From contig CAMWPJ010000010.1 in NCBI GenBank assembly GCA_947176035.1, forward strand, positions 1 to 33,012: DNA of 33,012 nucleotides. Reading direction: 5' to 3'. Of the stretch, positions 1-9,387 are shown one piece after another. The position numbers and the translations under genes are program-made. The first letter of the stretch is position 1, and each line of letters starts with the position of its first letter. The notes under the pieces are model-generated. The model saw only the letters and a list, made by a program, of their open reading frames with translations, searched no databases and had not been told where the DNA came from. The DNA is from an uncultured Clostridia bacterium. GTDB taxonomy: Bacteria > Bacillota > Clostridia > Oscillospirales > Acutalibacteraceae.

Positions 1-2
1 AT

Positions 3-158
3 TCTATTATGAATGTGATATATGAAACAGAAGAATGCTATTTTTTCTTTTTAGGTACAGAGGTAAAAATATTGCCAAAAAGGGCAATTCCGCAGGAAAA
101 TAAAGAATACGTTGAAAAAATAATAAGAAATAATAAAAACTATATGTTTGTGAAATAG
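3..158 (+). CDS. C-terminal end of a YcxB-like protein (truncated by window edge)
   Basis: Open frame from the left edge: SIMNVIYETEECYFFFLGTEVKILPKRAIPQENKEYVEKIIRNNKNYMFVK*. The 'xxLPKRA(F/I)' ending resembles YcxB-like C-terminal domains. Confidence 0.5.
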   Translation, partial: SIMNVIYETEECYFFFLGTEVKILPKRAIPQENKEYVEKIIRNNKNYMFVK

Positions 159-215
159 ATAAACAAAATAAAAACAGTGTTTTATAGATGAATCCTTTGA
201 AAACGGAGGAAAAAA

Positions 216-2720
216 ATGGATAACAATGAAATTCGTTATGACAATCAAAAAATCGTTGATGTAGAAATCAGTGATGAAATCAGAAAGGCATTCCTTGACT
301 ATTCAATGAGTGTTATTGTAAGTCGTGCACTGCCGGATGTACGTGATGGCCTAAAGCCTGTTCACAGAAGAATCCTTTATGCAATGTATGATAATAGTCT
401 TTATCCGACGAATCCGTACCGTAAGTGTGCAACAACTGTCGGTGAAGTGCTTGGTCATTATCATCCGCATGGTGATGCTTCTGTTTATGATGCTATGGTA
501 AGACTTGCACAGACATTTTCAATGAGACATATTCTTGTTGATGGTCACGGTAATTTTGGTTCTATAGATGGTGACCCGCCTGCAGCTTATCGTTATACTG
601 AGTCACGTCTTAGCAAAACAGCAATGAAAATGCTCGAGGATATCAAAAAGGACACTGTTGATTTTGCTCCGAACTTTGATGATACAACAAGTGAGCCAAC
701 AGTTCTTCCAGCACGTTTTCCTAATCTTCTTGTAAATGGCTCATCAGGTATTGCTGTAGGTATGGCAACAAATATTCCCCCGCACAATATGAAAGAAGTT
801 GTAGAGGGTATGTGCTGCCTTATTGATAATCCTGATGCTCAGCTTGAGGATTTAATGGAGCATATCAAGGGTCCTGACTTCCCTACAGGCGGTATCATTA
901 TGGGTGCTAAGGGAATCAGAGAGGCTTATGCTACAGGACGAGGCAAAATTTATGTAAGAGCCAAGGCTGAAATTGTTGAAACACGCGGTGACCGCTTTAA
1001 GATTGTTGTAAGCGAAATTCCATATGGAGTTAATAAGGCGAGACTTATTACAAGAATTGCTGATTTGGTTAAAGAAAAGCGCCTTGAGGGTGTTGCCGAT
1101 GTGCAGGATTATTCCGACAGACGCGGTATGCACATTGAGGTTACTGTAAAGAGAGACGCAAACGCACAGGTTGTGCTCAATAATCTTTACAAAATGACTG
1201 ATATGCAGGTTACCTTCGGTGCAATTATGCTTGCACTTGATGATGGTGTTCCTAAGGTATTGAGCCTTAAAGAAATTCTTGAAAAATATATCACCTTCCA
1301 GAAACAGATTATTACAAGAAGAACACAGTTTGATCTGAAAAAAGCTCAGGATAGGGCTCATATTTTAGAGGGACTTGCAAAGGCTATTGATATTGTTGAT
1401 GAGGTTATTGCAACAATCCGTGCCTGCAAGGGCGGTCAGTCTGAAGCAAAGCAGGCTATTATGGAAAAATTCGGATTTGATGATCCGCAGGCAAGCGCTA
1501 TCGTTGCTTATCGGCTTGGTCAGCTGGCAGGTCTTGAAATCGAAAAGATTTTGAACGAGTTAGAAGAGCTGCACGAAAAAATTAAGGATTTTCTTGACAT
1601 ACTTGCACACGAGGAAAGAATTGCAGAAATCATCAAAACCGAGGCAAGAGAAATTTGTGATAAATTCGGTGACGAAAGAAGAACAGAAATTTCAGGCTAC
1701 AGCGGCGATGTTGATGATGAAGACTTAATTCCTGTTGAGGATTGTATACTTACCCTTACTGAAAAGGGATATATGAAACGTCAGACAGTTGATACCTACA
1801 AGGCACAGAACCGTGGAGGCAGAGGTATATCCGGTATGAGCAGACGTGAAGAGGATGTTGCAAAAACTATGTTTGCATGCTCAACTCATGATTTTATTCT
1901 TATCTTTACAAACAAGGGTAAGGTATTCAAGCTTAAGGGCTATGAAATTCCTGAGGCTTCACGTACTAGCAAGGGTATGAATGTTGTTAACATTCTTCCG
2001 CTTGAAAATGGTGAGCAGGTAAGCGCAATGGTTAAGGTGCCTAAAGAGGAGGACAGAACCTTCCTTTGTATGGTAACACGTAATGGTATTATAAAGAGAA
2101 CTGTGCTTGACCAGTATGACCATATCAGAAAATCAGGTATTATTGCGATTAATCTTGATGATGGTGATGAGCTCAGCTGGGTTGATATTACCGATGGTGA
2201 AAGAAAGCTTGTTGTTGCAACACACAATGGTATGAGCATCTGCTTTGAGGAAAAGGATGCAAGACTTATCGGCAGAACAGCAAGAGGTGTTAAGGCAATT
2301 CAGCTTGATGAGGATGACTATGTTGTAGGCTTTGCTGTTGCACGAGATGGTTATTCACTGCTTACAGTATCCGAAACAGGCTATGGCAGAAAGAGCGAGT
2401 TCAGCGATTACCGTGTTCAGTCAAGAGCGGGTAAGGGACTTATCAACTATCGTACAGCTCAGTATGGCAAGGTTGCAATGATTGCACCTGTAAGTGATGA
2501 AAATGATGTAATCATGATTTCCTCTGACGGAATAATTATTCGTACTCCTGCCGATCAGATTTCTACATTCCAAAGACCGTCAAAGGGTGTTAAGGTAATG
2601 AAGATTAATGACGGCGAGAGAATTGCAACTCTTTCTATAGTAGATAAATTTGAAGAGGAAGAGGAGCAGACAGAAGATGCTCAGGCAGAAGTGACTGAAA
2701 GTGATGACAGTCAGGAATAA
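216..2720 (+). CDS. gyrA: DNA gyrase subunit A
   Basis: Full-length 834 aa; '[26 protein letters not shown]', '[18 protein letters not shown]' and GyrA C-terminal beta-pinwheel repeats. Confidence 0.98.
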   Translation: MDNNEIRYDNQKIVDVEISDEIRKAFLDYSMSVIVSRALPDVRDGLKPVHRRILYAMYDNSLYPTNPYRKCATTVGEVLGHYHPHGDASVYDAMVRLAQTFSMRHILVDGHGNFGSIDGDPPAAYRYTESRLSKTAMKMLEDIKKDTVDFAPNFDDTTSEPTVLPARFPNLLVNGSSGIAVGMATNIPPHNMKEVVEGMCCLIDNPDAQLEDLMEHIKGPDFPTGGIIMGAKGIREAYATGRGKIYVRAKAEIVETRGDRFKIVVSEIPYGVNKARLITRIADLVKEKRLEGVADVQDYSDRRGMHIEVTVKRDANAQVVLNNLYKMTDMQVTFGAIMLALDDGVPKVLSLKEILEKYITFQKQIITRRTQFDLKKAQDRAHILEGLAKAIDIVDEVIATIRACKGGQSEAKQAIMEKFGFDDPQASAIVAYRLGQLAGLEIEKILNELEELHEKIKDFLDILAHEERIAEIIKTEAREICDKFGDERRTEISGYSGDVDDEDLIPVEDCILTLTEKGYMKRQTVDTYKAQNRGGRGISGMSRREEDVAKTMFACSTHDFILIFTNKGKVFKLKGYEIPEASRTSKGMNVVNILPLENGEQVSAMVKVPKEEDRTFLCMVTRNGIIKRTVLDQYDHIRKSGIIAINLDDGDELSWVDITDGERKLVVATHNGMSICFEEKDARLIGRTARGVKAIQLDEDDYVVGFAVARDGYSLLTVSETGYGRKSEFSDYRVQSRAGKGLINYRTAQYGKVAMIAPVSDENDVIMISSDGIIIRTPADQISTFQRPSKGVKVMKINDGERIATLSIVDKFEEEEEQTEDAQAEVTESDDSQE

Positions 2721-2856
2721 TTACTTGATATGAAGTGGTATTTCAAAAAAAGTTTTTGATTGGCAATCATTGTTATTTACAATTTGTTTATAGTATTTAC
2801 GTACTTTTTGTTGTATAATGTCAAAATCAAAGACCTTTCAAAGAGGAGTGAAATCA

Positions 2857-4500
2857 TTGGAGAGAGAATCATATAGTATAGATGATATCCTTTCTGAGGT
2901 GAAAAAACGCAGGGAAGAGCAAGAAAATACGTTAAAAGAACAAAAACCTGCTGAAGATAATAAAAAGGTGCAGGAGAAAAAAGTGCCTGCACCCGAAAAT
3001 AAAAAAACAGGTGAACAAAAAAAATCATCTGAAAAAGCACAGAATAAGTCTGCACAGAAACCACCTGTAAAAAAGGCAGAGTCACCAAAGGCAAAAGAAA
3101 AGGTATCTGCAAAAAAGCAGCCAACAGGTGCACAGAAGCAAAAGCCAAAGGTAAAGCCTGAGCAGAAAACTCAAAACAATGAGCCGAAGGAAGATTTTAA
3201 AATCGCTCCTAAACAGAATGAGAAGCCTAAAAAATCTGCTCCGAAAGAGGACAAGGCAGAGAATAACGGAATGATTGACATTTTAAAAATTGCCGATACA
3301 CCGTTAGAGGAGCTGTTACCTCAGGAACCGGAACAGGAAAAGTTTTTTAAAACAAAAAAGGGTAAAATTGTTAAGGCAGTTATTATAATTCTTGTTTTGC
3401 TTATCGTTGCTGCAGGTGCATTTGCTGTTTATTTTGTAAACAATATGCTCAATAACCTTGCAGATGATGAGGATGATGACGTATCATACCAGGCTGTAGA
3501 ATATTATAACGGAATGGACTTTTTGCAAGAGGACTTCCCGATGATTGAGGAGCAGTCTGCTTATGATGTTTACAGTTATAAGGAATATCTTAAATATTGG
3601 TATCAGAACGGTGACCCTGTAAGATCATCCCACGTGCTTAATGTTCTGCTTATAGGTGAGGATACGGTTGAGGAAGAAATCCTTGATACATCAAGAGCAG
3701 ATTCTGCAATCATTGCAAGCGTAAATGTTGATACGGGAACAATTCACCTTACCTCTGTTTTGCGTGACCTTTTTGTTTACTACGAGGATGCTAGCGGCGA
3801 GGGTCATTACGGCAAAATCAACGAGTCTGCAATGTATGGTATGAGTAACTATATTAATACGCTTGAAAGATATTATAAAATTTCAATCGATAACTATGCC
3901 GTAGTTAACTTTGCAAGCTTCCCTAAAATTATTGATGCTCTTGGCGGCGTTGATATCAACATCACAACAAGAGAGATTAACGAGATTAATAACAATCCAT
4001 ATGTTTACGGTGATGCAGGTCTTGTAACGATTGAGAAAACCTTTGAGGGAACAGAGGGTGTTATGAGACTTGACGGTCTTCAGGCACTTGCATATTGCAG
4101 AATCAGACATATAGATTCCGATAATGTAAGAGCTGACAGACAAAAGGCTGTTCTCAACGAGCTGTTCAATAAAGCGAAAACAGCAGGAACACTGGATACG
4201 GTTAAGCTTGTTAACCAGCTTTCACAGTATACAAAAACAGGCTATACTAAAAAAGAGCTGGTCTCTATCGGCAATACTGCACTGCGTGACGGCTGGCTCA
4301 GCTTTGAGATTCAGTCGAGCAATGTGCCTGCACTTGAAAACAGCAAGGGCGGAGAAACATTCCCTGTATACAGAGCTTGGATCTGGCTTGCAGATATTCC
4401 AAAGGATGCGTATGAGCTTCAGCAGAAGATTTACGGCAAGTCAAATATTCAGCTTTCCGAAAACAGACCTGACTATATTTCAATGGGAAGCAGATATTAA
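2857..4500 (+). CDS. LytR-CpsA-Psr (LCP) family protein with a long Lys/Glu/Pro/Gln-rich cytoplasmic N-terminus
   Basis: TM segment 'IVKAVIIILVLLIVAAGAFAVYFV', then LCP motifs 'VLLIGEDT...DTSRADSAIIASVN' and 'ALAYCRIRHIDSDNVRADRQKAVL'. TTG at 2857 preceded by AGAGGAG is preferred over the ORF-track ATG at 2818, which sits on a TATAAT. Confidence 0.9.
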   Translation: MERESYSIDDILSEVKKRREEQENTLKEQKPAEDNKKVQEKKVPAPENKKTGEQKKSSEKAQNKSAQKPPVKKAESPKAKEKVSAKKQPTGAQKQKPKVKPEQKTQNNEPKEDFKIAPKQNEKPKKSAPKEDKAENNGMIDILKIADTPLEELLPQEPEQEKFFKTKKGKIVKAVIIILVLLIVAAGAFAVYFVNNMLNNLADDEDDDVSYQAVEYYNGMDFLQEDFPMIEEQSAYDVYSYKEYLKYWYQNGDPVRSSHVLNVLLIGEDTVEEEILDTSRADSAIIASVNVDTGTIHLTSVLRDLFVYYEDASGEGHYGKINESAMYGMSNYINTLERYYKISIDNYAVVNFASFPKIIDALGGVDINITTREINEINNNPYVYGDAGLVTIEKTFEGTEGVMRLDGLQALAYCRIRHIDSDNVRADRQKAVLNELFNKAKTAGTLDTVKLVNQLSQYTKTGYTKKELVSIGNTALRDGWLSFEIQSSNVPALENSKGGETFPVYRAWIWLADIPKDAYELQQKIYGKSNIQLSENRPDYISMGSRY

Positions 4501-4512
4501 TATTAAATAAGT

Positions 4513-4551
4513 AAAACACCGAATGGTTTAATTCCATTCGGTGTTTTGTTT
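4513..4551 (+). terminator. Rho-independent terminator after the LCP gene
   Basis: 14-bp perfect arms AAAACACCGAATGG (4513-4526) / CCATTCGGTGTTTT (4534-4547). Confidence 0.85.
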
Positions 4552-4566
4552 AGCGACAATCGGAGT

Positions 4567-4782
4567 TTATTGTTTTCCTGTAATTATGTAATTCAAATCA
4601 CAATGGATATGACTGCATATATTGTCTATGGTTGTAAGTTTAGGCTTTGTAATTCCCCTTTCAATCTGGCTGATATATCCTACACTCACATCTAAAAGCT
4701 CAGCCAATTCCTGCTGTGTTATATTTACCTTTTTTCGTGATTTCTGAATTCTTTTACCTATTAATTTATAATCTATACTCAT
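4567..4782 (-). CDS. Small XRE-family HTH regulator
   Basis: MSIDYKLIGKRIQKSRKKVNITQQELAELLDVSVGYISQIERGITKPKLTTIDNIC; start chosen after a GGAG-type SD. Confidence 0.9.
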   Translation of the reverse strand: MSIDYKLIGKRIQKSRKKVNITQQELAELLDVSVGYISQIERGITKPKLTTIDNICSHIHCDLNYIITGKQ

Positions 4783-4938
4783 ATTTACTCCTGAAAAATA
4801 TAGCAATAAAAAGTTGAGGTTTATAGTACCTACTTATTTTTTATATATTATAATAGATAAAAAATATAAAATTAGAAATTACAACAACTTGTTGTATTAT
4901 TAATTTCATATATAGAAAGAAATTTACACATCATTGAG

Positions 4939-4987
4939 CTACATTGTAAAAAGCACCTTCATTTAGAAGGTGCTTTTTACAATGTAG
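4939..4987. terminator. Long perfect inverted repeat, probable bidirectional terminator
   Basis: 22-bp perfect arms CTACATTGTAAAAAGCACCTTC / GAAGGTGCTTTTTACAATGTAG, 5-nt loop. Confidence 0.7.
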
Positions 4988-4989
4988 GT

Positions 4990-6114
4990 TTAATTCGTTA
5001 CTTTATTATTAATTGTCTTTTCAAAAAATGCAAGAGCCTCATCAATTGCCGTTACGCCGGCGGTATCAAACGGATAAAGCACGCTGAAAACGTGCACCTG
5101 TTTTTTGCCGTCAACCTTGCCGTAATCTACAAGCTCGGTTTGTACACCCTTGCTTTCAAGCAGTTCGGCAGCCTTGAGTGTCTGGCTGTGCGCGAGTGTA
5201 TCACCGCTGCTGGTTATAAGATAGGTAGGCGGGAGCTGAACATAATCAATAATCTGGTCAAGGTTCATATATTCATAGGTTGCTTTGTCTTTGTAATCTC
5301 TGCCCCAAAGAATTTTTGTATACATACTGAAGGCACTGCCATCGTTCATATAGGATACAGGGGAAGTAAGAAGAAGTGCACTCGGCTGTAAGTCGCCGTC
5401 AACAACATCAAAAACCTCTCTGAGCTTTTCACTCTGCAAAAGTGCGGCAGAATAAACGGCAAGCTGACCGCCTGCGGAGTCACCTGTCAGCAAAATATTT
5501 TCTGTATCACAAGGGTAATCCTGCATATTTTCGCTTATCCATTTGAGTGCATAAGCACAGTCCTGCAGCTGTTCGTTGACAGTAACATCGGGTACAAGGC
5601 GATAGTTGATGTTGAAAACAACATATCCTCTGCTTGCAAGTGCAAGGCAGTAGTATTTGTTAAGCTCCTTATTGCCATACATCCAGCCGCCGCCGTGAAT
5701 ATCAATAATCACAGGTAATTTCTCAGTTGTACCTTCGGGATAGTATACATCAAGCTGATGATAGATATTGCCGTCATCAATATAAGCAAGGTCGGTAACC
5801 TCGTGAATATTATCGGGTGGTGTCTGCGCGGCGTGCTTTTTCATATCACCGTCAGAGCAGAATTTCCACACCATCTGCATAACCTTTATAATTGGGTTAG
5901 CCTTAAGATTACTTTCCTCCTGCTGATAGTTAATGCTGTCGGATACAATGAGTCCGCCGACAGCAACCGCCTTTTCATTATCGGCAGAGGTTGGTGTGAT
6001 GACAATATGAATGAAGATAACTGCTGCAAGTGCGATTACCGCAATAACTGCAGCAATGCTTAAAAGAATTGTTCGCGGCTTTGATTTTTTAGTCTTTTCC
6101 GTTGTTTTCGGCAT
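4990..6114 (-). CDS. Membrane-anchored alpha/beta hydrolase (esterase/lipase-like)
   Basis: N-terminal TM; 'IDIHGGGWMYGNKELNKYY' oxyanion-hole motif; 'LLTGDSAGGQLA' nucleophile elbow. Confidence 0.88.
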   Translation of the reverse strand: MPKTTEKTKKSKPRTILLSIAAVIAVIALAAVIFIHIVITPTSADNEKAVAVGGLIVSDSINYQQEESNLKANPIIKVMQMVWKFCSDGDMKKHAAQTPPDNIHEVTDLAYIDDGNIYHQLDVYYPEGTTEKLPVIIDIHGGGWMYGNKELNKYYCLALASRGYVVFNINYRLVPDVTVNEQLQDCAYALKWISENMQDYPCDTENILLTGDSAGGQLAVYSAALLQSEKLREVFDVVDGDLQPSALLLTSPVSYMNDGSAFSMYTKILWGRDYKDKATYEYMNLDQIIDYVQLPPTYLITSSGDTLAHSQTLKAAELLESKGVQTELVDYGKVDGKKQVHVFSVLYPFDTAGVTAIDEALAFFEKTINNKVTN

Positions 6115-6239
6115 AATATATTCTCCTTAATATTTTTTATGTAATTATGAAATAATACGTGTTTAGAGGGTAAGAAACTGCCCTGAATTTTGTAGTTTTT
6201 ATCCCGTATGCGGTTGGGATTGATTTATTGCACTCTAAC

Positions 6240-6875
6240 TTACTGTTTATTTAACTCTTCCAACGACGTTGGCGATGTATCAATAACCTCTAATTTTTTA
6301 GCCTGCATCCAGAGTGATGGTGTAATTCTCAGCTTATAACCATATCCTGCATCCATTTGCCAATGCGCCATTGGTGCTTCGGGCAGGCCATAGCAGGATA
6401 GAATTGTCATGAGCACACCTGCGTGACCGACGATTGCAAAGTTATTTGTGCCTGTTTTAATGCAGCCATCAACAACCTTTTCGAAAGCGGCACAGATACG
6501 CTGTGCAAACTGAGCATTGCTTTCACCGAACGGAGTTGATGCATAAGCATCACCATGCAGCCATTTTTTAAAATCTTCGTTATCTTTTAAATCCTCAGCT
6601 GTAAGTCCCTCAAACTCACCGAAATTGTATTCGATAAAATCATCAATTACCAGAATATTATTTTCCGGGAACATAATTTTAGCAGAATCCTTGCATCTTT
6701 TAAGCGGTGATGAAAAAACGGCATCTACATTTGGATAATGCTGATGTGCCTTGATAGATTTCAGCGAGGATATACTATCTGTAGTAAGCGGCAAATCTGT
6801 ATGCCCAATATACTGTGCGTTTAAGTTACCTTTGGTGATTCCATGTCTGAAAAGATAAAGAGTATACGTTTTCAT
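6240..6875 (-). CDS. Histidine phosphatase (phosphoglycerate mutase-like) family protein
   Basis: 'LYLFRHGITKGN' RHG motif, 'FSSPLKRCKDSAKIMFP', and 'IVGHAGVLM' second His motif. Confidence 0.9.
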   Translation of the reverse strand: MKTYTLYLFRHGITKGNLNAQYIGHTDLPLTTDSISSLKSIKAHQHYPNVDAVFSSPLKRCKDSAKIMFPENNILVIDDFIEYNFGEFEGLTAEDLKDNEDFKKWLHGDAYASTPFGESNAQFAQRICAAFEKVVDGCIKTGTNNFAIVGHAGVLMTILSCYGLPEAPMAHWQMDAGYGYKLRITPSLWMQAKKLEVIDTSPTSLEELNKQ

Positions 6876-6934
6876 TGAAAAAAGCTCCTTTTAAAGCGAT
6901 ATATTACAAATATTTAACAAAACAAAAATTTTAC

Positions 6935-6963
6935 TTTACAAACAGTAATACGGCGGATATAAT
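6935..6963 (+). promoter_or_regulatory. Sigma-A-type promoter of the downstream XRE gene
   Basis: TTTACA (6935-6940), 17 bp, TATAAT (6958-6963). Confidence 0.75.
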
Positions 6964-6989
6964 ACTATTTGTAATATGGAGGAATTTTA

Positions 6990-7682
6990 ATGGATAGTAT
7001 GATAGAGGAAACACGAGCAGTACTTCACGAAAAAATAGATAAAAAGTTTGATAAGCTGATTGCAAAGCAGGAAAAGGTTGAAAAGCTTTCAAAATTTGCC
7101 GAGATACTTTCACAGCTCAGAAAAGAACGTGGTATAAGTCAGAAGAAGGCGGCTAATGATTTGGGGATAAGTCAGGCACTTCTCAGTCATTACGAAAAAG
7201 GTATCAGAGAATGCGGTCTTGATTTTGTAATCAAGTGCAGTGAATACTACGGAGTTACTACTGATTATCTTTTGGGTGTGAGCAGCAACAGAACGGGTGT
7301 TGATATGTCTTTTATGACAGATGTTGATGCTTCACAGGAGGTGTCAGCAATTCAGTCTCTTGCACAGGCATCAACAATGATGCTAAAGATGATTGCGAAC
7401 ACAAAAGATGTTAATATGAGTAAATGTATTTATGATTACTATATGCTTTGTCTTTATCGCGGCTCTTTAACAATGGCAAAGGCAGGAATTTTGCCTAAGG
7501 AAATGTTCAAAATTGATTTTACACTCGGCAGAGAGCTTGTATCGGCTGCAATTGCAATTGAGGATGCACGCTTTGCTTTTATTGAGGATAAGTCAAGAAC
7601 AGGATCAGACCTTGGTGAAAGGACTGCAATCCATTCAATTATTGAAAGAGCCGAAGAGCATATTATGAACAGTCTTATTTAA
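6990..7682 (+). CDS. XRE-family HTH regulator with coiled-coil-like N-terminal extension and uncharacterised C-terminal domain
   Basis: 'LRKERGISQKKAANDLGISQALLSHYEKGIRECGLDFVIKCSEYYGVTTDYLLG'. Confidence 0.9.
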   Translation: MDSMIEETRAVLHEKIDKKFDKLIAKQEKVEKLSKFAEILSQLRKERGISQKKAANDLGISQALLSHYEKGIRECGLDFVIKCSEYYGVTTDYLLGVSSNRTGVDMSFMTDVDASQEVSAIQSLAQASTMMLKMIANTKDVNMSKCIYDYYMLCLYRGSLTMAKAGILPKEMFKIDFTLGRELVSAAIAIEDARFAFIEDKSRTGSDLGERTAIHSIIERAEEHIMNSLI

Positions 7683-8386
7683 AATAAGGCAAACTGATTT
7701 TGTTCGGATTTAATATATTCAATGATTATCGCTGTGGAGATTTCCGCAGCGATTTTTTTGAAAGTAGGATAATCGAGTTGAGAATTCTCGTCTCCCCCGT
7801 CGCTGATTGAACGTATAACAGCAAAAGGAATATTGTTTGCAGCACAGGTATGACCGATTGCGCCGCCCTCCATTTCACCGCAGAGTGCATCAAACTCATT
7901 AACCAGCTTTTGCTTAAGTGAGCTGTCAGCAATAAATGTGTCACCGCTGGTAATTGTGCCGCGGTGGATTTTTTCGCCGCAAGTTATTGCTGTGCGTGCA
8001 AGCTTTTCGGAAAGCGCTTCATCTGCCTTTATTTTAATAGTATTCAGTCCGTTTATAAATCCAAGCGGTTCGCCGAGTGCACTTATGTCGATATCATATT
8101 CACACACATCGGTTGCTATAACAACATTTTTAATAACAACCTCTTTTGAAAGTGAGCAGCCGACACCAATGTTGATAATTTTATCTATATCAAAATTATC
8201 AATCATTGCCTGGGTGCAGATTGCTGCATTAACCTTGCCGGGTGAGCATTGTGCTGCACAGACCATAACCTCTTCAAGAAAGCCGCAGACAAATTCGATA
8301 CCTGCAATTTTAGTGATGGTTTTATGTGTGATTTTTTCTTTTATTGAGCTTACCTCAACATCCATTGCACCGATAATTCCCAGCAT
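7679..8386 (-). CDS. mtnN: 5'-methylthioadenosine/S-adenosylhomocysteine nucleosidase
   Basis: 'MLGIIGAMDVEVSSIKEKI'; 'CGEMEGGAIGHTCAANNIPFAVIRSISDGGDE'. Confidence 0.93.
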   Translation of the reverse strand: MLGIIGAMDVEVSSIKEKITHKTITKIAGIEFVCGFLEEVMVCAAQCSPGKVNAAICTQAMIDNFDIDKIINIGVGCSLSKEVVIKNVVIATDVCEYDIDISALGEPLGFINGLNTIKIKADEALSEKLARTAITCGEKIHRGTITSGDTFIADSSLKQKLVNEFDALCGEMEGGAIGHTCAANNIPFAVIRSISDGGDENSQLDYPTFKKIAAEISTAIIIEYIKSEQNQFALF

Positions 8387-8505
8387 AGTTATCCCTCACG
8401 TTATAAAAATAAAAAAACTCTTGTTGACGGGAGATCAGTTTTCCCCAACATATAGTGTAATTATAATATATATTGTTAATAAATACAAGAATAATAAATT
8501 TTTTG

Positions 8506-8535
8506 TTGACAAGTATTGTTACTTTAATATATAAT
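8506..8535 (+). promoter_or_regulatory. Promoter of the rpmH operon
   Basis: TTGACA (8506-8511), 18 bp, TATAAT (8530-8535). Confidence 0.75.
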
Positions 8536-8653
8536 ATCAAACGATAATGTGGAGTTGTATCCTCATTGATAAAATCAATTGCCTGCACTATACCCGTGCA
8601 GAGTTTATAAAAGATTAAGACAAGTTTAGTCTTTTGAATGGAGTGAAAAAGAA

Positions 8654-8788
8654 ATGAAGAGAACTTTCCAGCCTAAGAAGAGACATGCTCAGAAGGAGCA
8701 CGGTTTCAGAAAAAGAATGTCAACAAGAAATGGTAGAAAGGTACTTGCTCGCCGTCGTGCAAAGGGCAGAAAGAAGCTTTCTTACTAA
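8654..8788 (+). CDS. rpmH: 50S ribosomal protein L34 (absent from the ORF track because it is short)
   Basis: 44 aa: [44 protein letters not shown]. Confidence 0.98.
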   Translation: MKRTFQPKKRHAQKEHGFRKRMSTRNGRKVLARRRAKGRKKLSY

Positions 8789-8809
8789 TTACCGATTGGG
8801 AGTGATTAG

Positions 8810-9142
8810 GTGAAAAGCATAACCTTAAAGGAAAACAAGGATTTTCGCCGCCTCTACTACAGGGGCAAGAGTGACGCGGCACCCTGCCTTGTTACCTATG
8901 TAATGAAAAGCAGACTCGGCAAAACAAGGGTAGGCATTACAAGCGGTAAAAAAATAGGCAATGCAGTTAAACGCAATAGAGCGAGACGGTTAATCCGTGC
9001 CGCTTTTACTGAGTATGAGGACAGGCTCAACGGTGATTATGACATCGTTTTTGTCGCTCGTACAAAAACTGCACAGGTAAAAATGCAGGAAGTGCAAAGG
9101 CAGATGGAGGACCAGCTGAAAAAGCTGGGTGTGCTGAATTGA
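8810..9142 (+). CDS. rnpA: Ribonuclease P protein component
   Basis: GTG start; '[34 protein letters not shown]'; located after rpmH. Confidence 0.96.
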   Translation: MKSITLKENKDFRRLYYRGKSDAAPCLVTYVMKSRLGKTRVGITSGKKIGNAVKRNRARRLIRAAFTEYEDRLNGDYDIVFVARTKTAQVKMQEVQRQMEDQLKKLGVLN

Positions 9143-9387
9143 AAAAGCTAATTAAAAAGGTAATGATATTCTTTATAAAGACATATCAGCTGACAATCAG
9201 CCCAAGATTTTCAAATGGCAGCTGCCGATTTACTCCGACCTGCTCACAGTATGCTATAGAAGCTATTGAAATTCATGGAATTTTCAAGGGCGCGCTTTTG
9301 GCAATATGGCGAATTTTAAGGTGTAACCCTTTTTGTAAGGGTGGCTGGGACCCTGTTCCCCCCAAGAAAAGTAAAGAGGATAACTAA
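9139..9387 (+). CDS. yidD: Membrane protein insertion efficiency factor
   Basis: '[59 protein letters not shown]'; TTG start overlapping rnpA. Confidence 0.97.
   Translation: MKKLIKKVMIFFIKTYQLTISPRFSNGSCRFTPTCSQYAIEAIEIHGIFKGALLAIWRILRCNPFCKGGWDPVPPKKSKEDN

Noticed and set aside
852-1361. 169-aa minus-strand ORF inside gyrA
   Set aside because: Antisense of a highly conserved gene; no recognisable motif.
2777-3148. 123-aa minus-strand ORF opposite the LCP N-terminus
   Set aside because: Shadow ORF caused by the Lys/Ala/Gln-rich repeat-like coding strand; no SD or family signature.
6657-6675. ATTTTCCGGGAACA as a Noc-binding site
   Set aside because: About 11/14 match to ATTTCCCGGGAAAT and within the histidine phosphatase coding sequence; not above expectation.
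6240-6875. Calling the histidine phosphatase CobC and linking it to the B12 operon
   Set aside because: RHG-family specificity cannot be read from sequence alone, and the gene is 24 kb away with no riboswitch.
7938-8534. 198-aa plus-strand ORF over mtnN
   Set aside because: Antisense of a clear MtnN protein; composition typical of a shadow ORF.
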